Source of the DNA: Hydnum rufescens UP504
Taxonomy: Eukaryota > Basidiomycota > Agaricomycetes > Cantharellales > Hydnaceae
Length of the DNA: 64,000 bases
Assembly: GCA_014904985.1 (NCBI GenBank)
Contig: MU128986.1
Coordinates: forward strand, 163,197-227,196
Reading direction: 5' to 3'
Under the pieces are notes generated by a model. That model was not told where the DNA came from. It saw nothing but the letters and a program-made list of their open reading frames with translations, and did not search any database. Made by a program: the position numbers and the translations under genes. Positions 11,327 to 22,291 of the stretch are shown piece by piece (position 1 is the stretch's first letter; the number at the start of each line of letters is the position of its first letter).

Positions 11327-11667
11327 TTTCAAGAAGGGCGATACAACAAGACGAAAAACTGTAACAGTTGTGTCGGCAGCCTCCGGATCGTGTGAAGTTT
11401 TTCGAGGTTCAGATTCTCTACCTGTCTTCTTGCCTTTTACTTCCCCATGACACTGTAATCCCTCTCTGGCCTTTACTCGGTCTTTTGATTCCTGAAATCA
11501 TCATCATCGTTTGAGATACGGCACTGTCGACATTCACTGAATGGAATCGAAATTTCCTGGCCATGGGCCCGACGTAATGGGTATATCGTTCATGCTCTCG
11601 TATTTGCTTGGTCTAGATTTTTGCTACCGTGCCATGGGAGAAGGACGTTTGAAGAATCAGTAGCGCG
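11327..11667. promoter_or_regulatory. Likely RACK1 promoter and 5' UTR region
   Basis: This stretch lies upstream of the RACK1 ATG on the minus strand and ends where NLR-related sequence begins. It contains pyrimidine-rich stretches but no motif I can name. Confidence 0.3.
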
Positions 11668-12420
11668 GTGGTTTCAGGAGAAATATTCAGCACTGGGCTT
11701 TCGCAGTGCGTTGGAAAATACGAGCGGCGGTTAGAGTGCACTACGACTTTTGCGAGATCCGTCGAAACCATGTCACGTTCACTTCATCCAGGCTCTTGCT
11801 ACCGTCACCGGACTTTCATTCCCCGAAGTACGAGTACATTGAGGCACTGTATCGTGCCGTGATGTGGAAGGATCCCTTTGGGCATGGACTCCTTCCCGCA
11901 CGCATGCTTTCTCTTATTCGCATCCCTCGGCAGAACGGTGACTCTAACGCCTATGGAATGGAGAGTGGTTGTAGATTTGTGCTTGCACCGTTTGGGAATT
12001 TCGAGGCGGATCGTCACATCGTGATCTCTTCGCGACAGGCGAAGGTGACCTTGCTCATGTTTATGCGAAGAGAGGGCCAGGCTCGCGCGTGGTCCTTGAT
12101 CCCTATACAGTAGAGATATGCTTCAATTTGAAAGGTGCTGTGAACGACAAATACAGAAAGTTGACATTATGTGTGATGTCCTCTTATAGACTCCAGGATG
12201 CCAATCAAGATGCCGAGTGGTTAGGTATGAACTAGCAGTGGCGAACGACACTATTCAAGGTATCCCCTCACTTGCCACACAAACCAAAAATCTAGTTCGA
12301 TGCTTGGCAGCCCTTGTTGAGTCTTCCCGGCGCGCTTGTCCTACTTCCTTGTCCTTGTTCACGCCAGGAGGGATGGATATTCTAGTTGGTTTCACCAACT
12401 TGGTGACTTCTTGAACTTGA
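11668..12420 (+). pseudogene. Degenerate NLR 5' fragment (remnant 1, C2-like part)
   Basis: This is related to the second to fourth exons of the NLR genes further right. It retains CRSPKYEYIEA-like and VMWKDPFGHG coding sequence, the donor region after the DPFG motif, and pieces corresponding to the LDLKG and LLSRL stretches near 12,120 and 12,300. The initiator exon is missing and the frame is broken repeatedly. It resembles remnant 3 (31,260-32,560) more than the intact genes, so the two likely share an older ancestor. No NACHT or WD40 part follows. Confidence 0.65.
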
Positions 12421-13290
12421 GAAGTGATGTTTTGCGTGAATCACAAGAGTGCCATTAGTTAGCTCCACCGAGACGTGATGAAACAAATGACCAACACCGA
12501 TGTTAATCAACTACTACTATCTACTCCTGGCTTTATTCGGGTTCTTCGGGGAGTACTAGTGGCGGATATCAAATCTGAAGAGAAGTCTACTGAATCTAAG
12601 TTTAATGACAAATGCTGATCGTTGAGCACCAGAGTCATGTGACTATATCACAACCCGAAAACGAATATTTGACATTTGCGGAAGATCTGGGCGGCGCTGG
12701 AGACGGTTCGCCATTTCTAAAGGAGTAATACCTGCTATCGAGCTATCTGATTTGATGGGATACGCGGGGTGAAGGCAGTTTAGAAACTAAATTTGAGTTA
12801 GTCACGTGTCACCACCGACTTGAGTTTCTGCGTATATGGCGTCTGGGACTCTATGGGGCCTACTGTATATGGGCAATACACCATGAGTATCCCATTTGAG
12901 TGAGATAGGTCACCGCTCCTCATCATCATTCATCCAAGTCCTGTGAAGCTTCCGGAGCACCATTGATCCTTGTATTCACTCCGGGGTACTGGTTTACGTC
13001 GGGCAGTGCATCTTCGAGTCTTTTGAGTTCACAGCGGGAGGTTGGGTGTGCCCATCTGAATAGCTTTTTGAAAATAGCTGCCACAGTACGAGGTACAGTA
13101 TGTCGTCTGCACACTCGTCTGTTAAAGCAAAATTTACCTTCAGAGAAGTTAATAGGTGATTGAGATGGAAGGTCTTGAAGGTGTCGAAGGGAGCGTGTTG
13201 AGTGGAATGGGAGCACGGGACTCAGATTCGCTGACTGCTCTCGGGATCGTAAATTGATCGGGTGCTGGAGCCCGTACCAGCGGTTGTCTA
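12421..13290. other. Intergenic stretch before NLR1
   Basis: No gene is supported. Part of it (about 12,700-12,790 and 13,260-13,331) resembles the sequence upstream of NLR2 and NLR3, for example a CCATTTCT-AAG-AG motif and GGGCAATCCATC. A 146-aa minus-strand frame at 12,926-13,366 overlaps the conserved promoter and NLR1 exon 1 and was not accepted. Confidence 0.4.
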
Positions 13291-13331
13291 AACAACTGGG
13301 CAATCCATCTGTTACGGTCCTCTCGCACATC
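13260..13331 (+). promoter_or_regulatory. Conserved upstream block of NLR1
   Basis: The motif CTGGGCAATCCATC followed by GTTA and a CTCTCGCACATC stretch directly before the ATG is shared with the upstream regions of NLR2 (22,250-22,291) and NLR3 (36,420-36,461). It is likely 5' UTR or core promoter retained by duplication. Confidence 0.5.
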
Positions 13332-16300
13332 ATGGCATCCACAGATCCATTGAGCCTAGTGGACATGCGCCAAGTGTATATTTCAGGTATGTCTTCTCTC
13401 TAGAGAGCAGCAGTTTCCATCTCACAAACGTGTTTGGCCGTCGCAACAGAGGCCAGGTGCAATAGCCATCTTCTACGTACATCGAAACAATACCGCCTTC
13501 ACTTTACCATCCAGCCTCCTGCTGCCATCACCGGGTTGCATTCCCCAAAGTCGGAGTACGTCGAGGCAACGCATGAAACTGTGACGTGGAAGGATCCCTT
13601 CGGAGATGAGTTGTAGGTCTTCATACTCATGTACTTCGTCGCCCTTCATTCACCTTCTCTCGGCAGCACGGTGATTCCAACACCTACTGGTTGCACAGTC
13701 ATTATAGATATGCTCGAGGGTCGTTTTGGACGTTCGGGTCGGCTCGTCGCATCGTGCAGTTTGGATCTCTCCTCTACAACAAACAAAGGTGAACCTGCTC
13801 ATATTTAGGTCAAAAGATCGCCACCCTCACGTACCGTCTTTATCCCTGCAGAAATACACCTCGATTTGAAAGGTGGTGCGAACGCCAAATTCGGAGAGTT
13901 GACACTATATGTGACATCCTCTCTCGCATCCACTGGTGGGGCTGTCCAGAGTGCCAACCAGGCCACCCAGCAGCCAGATCCTGGCCTAGCGGTTGTCAAC
14001 CACGCGATTCAAGCTAGTGCCCCACTAGTAACAACAATCACAGACCAGTTCAATGCTTGGCAGCTCTTGATGAGTCGCCTCGGTGCCCTTGTGAAAGTGG
14101 CTGATATACTCGCTGAGGTACGTTTCTATACCGAATTACCTGTGCCATGCGACCGCTGAGAAGTATTTACAAACAGGCTCACCCTTGGATCAAGTTAGCA
14201 TGGGGAATTGTCTCAGCAGCGTATAAGGCACGACTAGAATCAAGTGTTGTATCTATGTGCTTTCTGACTGGCGTTCCATTAGATTGCTTCCGCCCAAAGC
14301 GACCGAGACGCCAAAGTGATGGGTTTAGTCGACGCTATGGCGGATAGCTGCTCGTTTGCTGACGAAGCGGAGGAGTTGAAGAAACGGTCGGAAAGAGATC
14401 GAAACATCATCAACCAAATACTGCGACAAGTAATGGAATGCGCTTATTTCATTCGGGACTATTCCAGGGACAAGTCCTTCGGTATGTGGAATCTCGCATG
14501 CTGTACTTACCCCAGGACTGATCAGCGTGGGCCGCAGTCAAACGCACCGTGAAGTACACGTTTTCTCTTGTTGACGCGCAGATCGACAGTTACACGGAAG
14601 CCCTGGTGACTCTCCGACGAAATCTGATTGAGCATGCCAACATACAATGCTCTGTCATTACATATCGGGTGTTAGACGTCGTGACCGAAATTCGTAAGTG
14701 CTTGTATGTCTTCGGTCAAAACCTGTGTTCTAAGATGATGCACAGGGGACTTGCAACTCCTTAGCGAAGTGAAATATGCCCCAGAGGCCCATCATGATCT
14801 TGATAAAGGGTGCTTACCAGGCACGCGCGGGGAGGTTATCGACGCTATAGTGCGCTGGGCTCTTGGAGCGGAGACGCCGTCCTCTGATCCAAGCAACTCA
14901 ATAACATTGAGCTCCAACGAATCGTCTCGTGTGCTCTGGTTATGTGGTATGGCGGGTGCAGGAAAATCGTCGATCCTTCGCTCATGCGCGAAACGCGTTT
15001 CTGAACTTGAGCGCAAGGGAGCGTACTATGGCTTCGACAAAAATAAGCCTCTTGCAAATATGACCAACCTGTTCAGTACGATTGCTCGAGACCTCGCCGA
15101 ACTCGATGACTCCAGGAAGCAGCGCCTTATCGACGCCGTCAAGAAAGACGTTGCGATACGAACGACCGATAACTGCAAGTTGCAGTTCCAGCACTTCATC
15201 ATTGCATCCTTCGAGGATGATAATGCCGTGGGGGAGACCGTCGTTTTCATTGACGCGTTTGACGAATCTGGAAACGCCACGGTTCGCGCCGATGCGCTCG
15301 CTATTCTAACGAAGCAAGCGTCAAAACTCCCTCCTGGTCTTCGAGTCATAGTCACGTCGAGATACGAGCGCGATATTCAAGGTGCGCTGCGGTCCCCACT
15401 GCCACCTGGGGTTGACGTGATGCTTGTGGACGACATCCCCAATCATCAGACCTCCCGCGATATTGCGAGGTATATACACAATGTGGTCCGTGACATGGAT
15501 GACTTGCAAGAGGCAGAATACCAGACACAGCTGAATGCGCTCATTCGGAGGGCTGGAACATCGTTTCAGTGGGCTGCTACCGCCTGTCGCTTCATTTGTA
15601 GCATTGATGCTGGCGTCGACCCTCGGGAACGGATTGAGACTGTGATGGGTGCTGATGAAGGGCTGTATCCGCTCTACAGCACGGTGATGAAGGAGCAATG
15701 CAATCTATCGGATAAGCGGGCACTAGACCGGGTCAAGTCAATCCTAGGCCGAATCATATGCGCTCGGGAGCCTTTATCATTGCAGGGTCTTGTGCGTCTA
15801 GTTCCGCCCGACTCTATCGTCATCTCAGATCGCATCCAACAACAAATTGTGAAGAGTCTCGCCTCGGTGCTCAGTGGCACGCACACTGACGATGCGCCCA
15901 TTGCGCCTCTTCACTCATCTTATCGCGATTTCTTGTGTAACGCGGAGCATAATAAGGATTTCTACATTGATGAAGGCGAAGCAAATCGGCAGATGGCCCT
16001 GGCGTGCTTCAGGGTGATGGACCGGACGTTGACGTTCAATATCTGTCAAATTCCGACGTCGTTCCTTCGCAATGTTGACATCCCGGGCATTAAAGGTCTC
16101 TGGGAAAAACACATTCCTTACCATCTGTATTATGCTTGTCGATTCTGGGGTTTCCATGTGTCCGCAACACTTCATGCCGAAGTTGATCTGAAACCCATCG
16201 AGTCATTCTTGCGGAAGGATTTCCTACCCTGGTTGGAAGTGATGAGCCTTACACAGAGCTCTCCTCAAACTGCATTAGGCACTCTCAGTACCTCCCATGT

Positions 16301-18661
16301 AAGCTGGCTCTGATTTGAGTTCACATTCAATGCACAGGCTGATTCTTAACATGCATTCCCTAGATTCCTGCAGACCTTGTTGAACTGTGGCAGGATGCCA
16401 TGCAATTCATCTCTATGTTTGCAAGTGCCATTGCAGCTAGCATGCCTCACATCTACCTCTCTGGTCTCACATTTGCTCCCACATCATCCCTCCTATATCA
16501 GATGTGGCATGGTCAATTTCCTGGAGTTGCAACACTTCCTCAGGGACAGCTTCAGCACTGGCCAAAGATCATGCTGATCTTAGAAGGGCATCATGATATT
16601 GTACAATCTGTTGCCTTTTCACCAGATGGGGAGCAGATTGCTTCAAGCTCCTCAGACAAGACCATACAACTTTGGAGTGTGGAGAAGGGTGAGAGGATTG
16701 GCCAGCCAATGGAGGGGCACAAGGATGCTGTCTCATCCATTTGTTTCTCCCCTGATGGCAAGCAAATTGCTTCTGGCTCCAAGGACAAGACTGTATGGCT
16801 CTGGAATGTTGAGACAGGTGCAAGCATTGGCCAGCCAATGGAGGGCCATGATCAGGGCATCTTATCCACTGCATTCTCTCCTGATGGCAAGCACATTGCT
16901 TCAGGCTCCTGGGACAAGACCATCAAACTCTGGGAGGTGGAGACTGGTGCCAGCATTGGTCAGCTGATGGGTCATAATAATGCTGTCCAGTCCATTGTTT
17001 TCTCCCCTGATGGCAAGCAGGTAGCTTCTGGCTCCTTTGACCAGACCATCCAACTCTGGGATGTGGAGACAGGGGCAAGGATTGGCCAACCAATAGAAGG
17101 CCATGATGATGGCATCCACACCATTGCTTTCTCCCCTGATGGCAAGCAGATTGCTTCTGGTTCCTGGGACAAGACTATCCAACTCTGGAGTGTGGAGACT
17201 GGTGCAAGCATTGGCCAGCCAATGAGGTGTGATAATGTGGTCTTGTCTGTTGCTTTCTCACCCAATGGCAAGCAGATTGCTTCTTGCTCCTTGGGTAAGA
17301 GCATACAATTCTGGAGTGTGGAGACAACCTCCAGCATTGGTCAGCCACTGGAGGGGCACAATGATGCTATCTTTTCCATTGCTTTCTCCCCTGATGGAAA
17401 GCAGATTGCTTCTGGCTCTCGAGACAAGACTGTGAGAGTCTGGAATGTGGAGATGGGTGCCAGTATTGGCCATCAAACTGAGGGGCATGACAATGCTGTC
17501 TGGTCCATTGCTTTCTCACCTGATGGCAGGCAGATTGCTTCTGGATCTGAGGACAAGACCATCCAGCTCTGGAATGTGGAGACAGGTGCAAGGATTGGCC
17601 AGCCAATGGAGGGGCATGATGATGCTGTCTTGTCTGTTGCTTTCTCCCCTGATGGCACCCAGATTGCATCTGCCTCCAAGGATAAGAGCATCCAACTCTG
17701 GAGTGTGGAGACAGGTGAGAAGATTGGCCTGAAAATGGAGGGGCATGGTGATGCTGTCTTCTCCATTGCTTTCTCTCCTGATGGTGCCCAGATTGCCTCT
17801 GGCTCTTATGACAAGACCATTCAGCTCTGGAATGTGGAGACAGGCAAGAGGATTGGCCAGCCAATGGTGGGGCATGAACATGCCATCTGCTCCATAGCCT
17901 TCTCCCCTGATGGCAAGCAGCTTGCTTCTGGCTCCTTGGATAAGACCATACAACTTTGGAATGTGGAGATGGGGGTGAGAATTGGCTTCCCTATGGAGGG
18001 GCATAATGGTGGTGTCAGATCCATTGCTTTCTCACCTGATGGCAGGCAGATTGCTTCTGGCTCTGAGGACAAGACTATCCAACTCTGGAATGTGGAGAGG
18101 GGTGAGAGGATTGGCCAGCCCATGGAGGGGCACAACCATGACATCTGCTCCATTGCTTTTTCCCCTGATGGCAAGTGGATTGCTTCCTGCTCTGAAGACA
18201 ATACCATCCAACTCTGGGATGTGGAAACAGGTGAGAGGATTGGCCAGCCAATGGAGGGGCATGGTGCTTGGATCTTCTCCATTGCTTTCTCACCTAATGG
18301 TAAGGAGATTGCTTCTGGCTCTGTGGACAAGACCATTCGAGTCTGGAATGTGGAGGCACTTTCAGGCATTGGCTGGGCCAATACCCCCCAAATTTCTCCA
18401 GTGCCCACTGCAGAGGCCAAACACACCCTCCAATACCCTGTCCATCTATTCCCACTCCCACCCTCCCCCTTTCGACTTGATGATGGATGGATTTTGGGAC
18501 CTAGTAATGAGCTTATTCTCTGGGTCCCTCCTGCCTACCGCACATTCCTGGAACACCCTCACTGCCGGATCATGGGAAATCCCCACAATACACAGATTGA
18601 TTTTCAACACCTTAAGTGTGGCAAGGATTGGGCACAATGTCGCCGTATGGTTGGAAAGTAG
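13332..18661 (+). CDS. NLR1: C2-like / helical / NACHT / WD40 STAND protein
   Basis: Nine exons: 13332-13386, 13450-13609, 13667-13788, 13852-14117, 14177-14227, 14283-14481, 14526-14693, 14746-16298 and 16364-18661 (4,872 nt, 1,623 aa). Residues 1-150 resemble a C2 domain (TWKDPFG, LVASCSLDLSS, KFGELTLYVTSS). About 175-335 is an all-helical segment like fungal STAND 'Goodbye'-type domains ([36 protein letters not shown]). The NACHT part has Walker A GMAGAGKSS at about 408-416, Walker [10 protein letters not shown] at about 506-514 and the sensor-like RVIVTSRYE. About 931-1,532 is 14 WD40 repeats of 43 aa, enough for two seven-blade propellers. A conserved tail contains LDDGWILGP and LILWVPPAYR. 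Such proteins are thought to act in non-self recognition. The fifth intron has a GC donor. The last exon is almost free of CpG while earlier exons are CpG-rich. Confidence 0.9.
16655..18365 (+). repeat. 129-bp WD40-coding tandem repeats of NLR1
   Basis: Fourteen in-frame units with the core [12 protein letters not shown] and LWNVETG code the two propellers of NLR1. The units differ from one another more than those of NLR3. They explain the long antisense frames seen across this stretch. Confidence 0.9.
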
Positions 18662-20915
18662 ATGATGCCCAAAGTTTCACATATTTGTAACACTCAACAA
18701 ATAGAATTCATGTTTCAGTTATTGGCGTTCTAATTATTTTCCAGGTATTGACATATTCGCTATAATATCCGGAGACAAAGAAATCTTCCTTTGCATCGAC
18801 AGCAAATGGTTTCTTGCCTTCGCTGGGAGTTTAAGGATGAGCATGGGGTAATTGTACAGCGGTACCTACTATGAGAGTTAACCGATTATATGGTACCCCA
18901 GGAATCCATCTAATTAGTCCTAGATCCTTGTATTGCCAACCGCGCACAACCTGCCGAATTGGTGATAGCTACAGAAGGCCCTGCGCTCAAAATGGTGTGG
19001 GGCGCCGGTAAAGCTCTGGAGTCCTACACACTGTAGAAATCGAAAGCCTGGTCAGACACTAGCACAACTCACCATAGCCTGGAGTCACGTATCGCAGACA
19101 TCCCTGATGCCTGTGAACTAGTTCCTCTTGAACATCTAGGGGTTATTCCCATCGTTCGTTTCCTCGTCATCGCGCCAGTTCGTTGTAGTACCAGGATACA
19201 TATTGACATCCCCAACAACGTCTAGGTCACGCCGGCAACACCTGCCCTGAGGCCGGCGCTGTGTGTGCACTGCTTTTCCATTGCCGGACCACTAGGGGCC
19301 ACTAAGGGGGACGATGGTTGGACCTGGCACTGTCCACCGAGCTCCCGAAGTAGACAGTGCGAGCTCAGGGACTCATCTTCGAAAATGAATCAACACGAGA
19401 AAGATGTCTGGAGTAGGAGAGACGTCGCGAGGTCGATGCAACTATTCGTCACCGATATTTCATCCCCATCGTACGCACTGTGCCGAGATGAGATCCGTGG
19501 AGCGATGTTGGTTCCCCCGACGTTCTTGCGTGGACCATACCGCTGGACGGTATCCCCGAACCAGTCACAGGAAACACCAATCGCCTGGATCGGGGTGCGA
19601 ACGAACCTACTGCTGAGCCGCGTGCTGCTCCTCTTCGTCTCCCGCTTCGTCCTCATCTTCCCTTCTTCACCATCTTCTATGGCAGAGAGATGGTGGACAA
19701 TTGGTTCTCGACGTGCCGCTATAATTCACCTGCTCCATGAGGATGGTGCATGGAACTGCTGGTGGTGGTGCTGCATTCGGGCTCGACATCCGCAGACTTC
19801 GACTCGCCGGATCGGGGTGGCTGGGGTTTCAAGCAGTAAGCGCAGGTGAGCTCGAAGGCTTCGAAGACTGAATGCGAAAGAGAGTGCTTGAACGCCGATT
19901 GAATCCGTTGATCTCGCAGTGAAGGGTTGTAGACCGCGATTCGCTCGAAGTCCGAGTTCAAAGGTGAGACTGGACGAACTGCCTCAATCTGAGGATGCTC
20001 GAATTCTATGGGATGCGCCGGCCGCACACTTTTGTTGAAGGAGTGAGATATTGCTGGACGATGTTGTGAAAATACCAGGTCAGGTGGCTCCACAGGGATG
20101 ACTTCAAGCTGAGGACCAGAAGAAGCAAGCGTGAGATTCAGATAAATAATGGGTGGGAGCTGTGGCATACATAGCAGGCGAGTTGGGGCAGAGGTGGCTC
20201 ATCTTGGGTGGATGGATTATACTCTACCTCAAATTCTTTCACGCTGCTGGTACTGCCACCAGCACGCTCCTGTGGTGTTACCGAGGATGGACAGATCCCT
20301 GCTCAGGGTGGGGCAGCAGTCTGGAAGGGGGGCTTCGACGATGGAGAGAATGGTGCCGCCGGCGCTTCATCCGTGCCTCGCTCTGTGCTCGTTTCCAACA
20401 GCCGAAAATGTCCCGTTCGTCTTGATTTCCTGGTGCTTCAGGAAACGGATTCAAGATAGGTTGCAAAGATTTCGTGAGCACGACAGGAAGATCACGTCAG
20501 GAGAACGGACCGTAAAAGTGGTGTAGGTATAGTGAACTTGCTCCTGAGGTCCATAGAGTGAGGGGGTTCGGCGCGAGCCTCGTCAGCCCGCGAATTGCGC
20601 CGGTATGCACGAGCTGGATACAATGTCCCCAATATCAAGGCGCTTCACGAGAGGGCGTGCCCAATATGCCTGACAAAGAGACCATCCCGAGGCTGGGAGG
20701 GTGTGCGGCATGCCTGAGGCGATGGTTCAGGGCGTATAGGCCGGTCCCCACGAACAAGTTCGACCACAACTTCAGGATCCCGAGCGATGTACGAGAACGG
20801 CTCCTGACCTGACAGACTACGAAGTGGCGAGTTACGATCCGAGATCCTACGAATGACCCCCACCTCGAGGATCAACATACCGAATGAATGGCAGTCTGCC
20901 TCTTTGCCGACTCCT
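18662..20915. repeat. NLR downstream module, copy D1
   Basis: This starts right after the NLR1 stop (GATGATG then a TTTCACATATTTGTAA-like stretch). It is similar over its length to the sequence after NLR2 (28,159-30,385), partly to 33,150-34,395, and, shortened, to the sequence after NLR3 (41,883-42,685). It shows that gene and 3' flank were duplicated together. It joins remnant 2 directly. Confidence 0.75.
19719..20168 (-). pseudogene. Unrecognised minus-strand frame of the D module
   Basis: A 149-aa frame with parts such as HPQIEAVRPVSPLNSDFERI and ending in a Ser/Thr-rich stretch. Related but broken versions lie at 29,282-29,700, 33,330-33,660 and 42,230-42,650 (minus), with counterparts like PPIEKLLPPSPLNSTVERI. 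Similarity between copies could come from the DNA duplication alone, and the four frames are interrupted differently. It may be a decaying exon of an unknown gene or not coding at all. Confidence 0.25.
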
Positions 20916-21380
20916 CCGACCGGTGTTCTATTGGATCACTTCCGCAGTAAGAGTTACCGGGACGCCAAACTGGTGGGTTTAGTCGAGACTATGGCAGATA
21001 ACTAACAGCTTATGGGCCGATGAAAGCGAGGAGTTGAAGAAACGCTCGGAAAGAGATCAGGTCATCATCAACCAAACGCTGTTTCAATGCGTACATTTGA
21101 TTCGAGACTCTTCTAGGGACAAGTTCTTCGGTATGTGGAATCCTGTATGTTCTACTTAGTCCAAGAGTGATTAGCGTGGGTCACACAGTCAGACACACTG
21201 TGGGGTACATGGTTTCTCGTGCGGATGCACGCAGGGATGATTACAGGGGACTCTGGAGACTCCGACGGAGTTTGATTGATCTTGCCAACATGCAATGCTC
21301 CATCATTACGCATCGCGTCTTATATGTTAGGACTGAAGTCCGTAAGTGCTTCTTCTATGTCCTCGAAGCGCTGACTGTAT
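20915..21380 (+). pseudogene. Degenerate NLR fragment (remnant 2, helical part)
   Basis: This corresponds to exons 6 and 7 of NLR1 and NLR3: a DAKLVGLVETMAD-like start, EELKKRSERDQVIINQ, the TTCGGTATGTGG donor region, and LRRSLIDLANMQCSIITHRV. Stops and frameshifts interrupt it, for example TAACTAACAG after the MAD motif. The C2-like part before it and the NACHT part after it are absent. Confidence 0.7.
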
Positions 21381-22240
21381 AGCATCATCTGCGGCCCATC
21401 CGCACAAAAGAAATCTCAAGAGAGCTTGGAAAATGTTGTGCGCAAACCCACTACAAAAGTAAGGGAGGCGCATCACGAAGGACTTGGGAGATTGATCCAA
21501 TATCTCGAAATCCACCTTTTCGGGGTCGTTGGGATGCGCATTGTACGATGGGAGCGCACCGTCATTAGTTTCGGAAGGGCCACGTGTCAGTCTCCTGGAG
21601 GCTGAGTGATAGTTGGATGCGGAACTCATAGACGAAGAGGCTGGGCGGATTCAACAATTGGTATCATTCGTAGTGAAATGGAGGTTGCAGGACCAGCTGG
21701 CGATGCTGACTAGAATCCTAATGACAAAAATCTCGACCTCGACCTCGACTAACCGTTGTCATCGATTCCCTAGTCACCACCGGATTCCGATTCGTTGGGG
21801 AGTAGGACAATGTCAACAGTGCAGAGGCAGATGTCGAAGCTGGAGAGAGAGGGAGCCGCTGCGGTAGAAAAGACAGATTCCAGGTCTAATGGCAAACCTG
21901 GATCCCTGTCGACAATTGATGTAATGACTGACCGCCCAGACTCGAGGCATTGCAGCGCGTTGGGCCACACAGGCCACGTGATTATATCAGCAGCGAATCA
22001 ACCCTGACTCGTCCTTGAGCGTACCCAAAGGTCAGCCTGCTTCGGAAATGGATCTTTAATCTTTTCAGAGCAGGTCTGAGTGACACTGTTTGCAAACAGC
22101 TAACCATTTCTGAAAGAGCAAAGTATACAATTTTGATGGGATACCCTGAACCCTGAAGCAGAGTGGCTTCTCAACCGGTCACTGCCTCGTGGTCGCAAGT
22201 TGATCTCCGCCTTGTGCTAGTTCATCACACCACTGCTCAT
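21381..22240. other. Spacer between remnant 2 and NLR2
   Basis: The first 100 bp (to about 21,480) resembles 33,150-33,250 near module D3. The rest contains a GTCGACCTCGACCTC-type short repeat near 21,730 but no supported gene. The end resembles the NLR3 upstream region (CTAACCATTTCTGAAAGAGC near 22,100). Confidence 0.45.
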
Positions 22241-22291
22241 CATCTTTAAACGTCTGGGCAATCCATCAGTTAACCCACTCTCTCGCGCATT
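22241..22291 (+). promoter_or_regulatory. Conserved upstream block of NLR2
   Basis: Shares CATCTTTAAACGTCTGGGCA and the following ATCCATC with the NLR3 upstream region, directly before the start codon. Kept although the gene is broken. Confidence 0.5.

Noticed and set aside
16364..18661. Horizontal transfer or exon shuffling as the cause of the odd composition of the WD40 exon
   Set aside because: Only CpG is missing and TG/CA are abundant; all three paralogues and nearby transposons show it, so mutation is the simpler cause.
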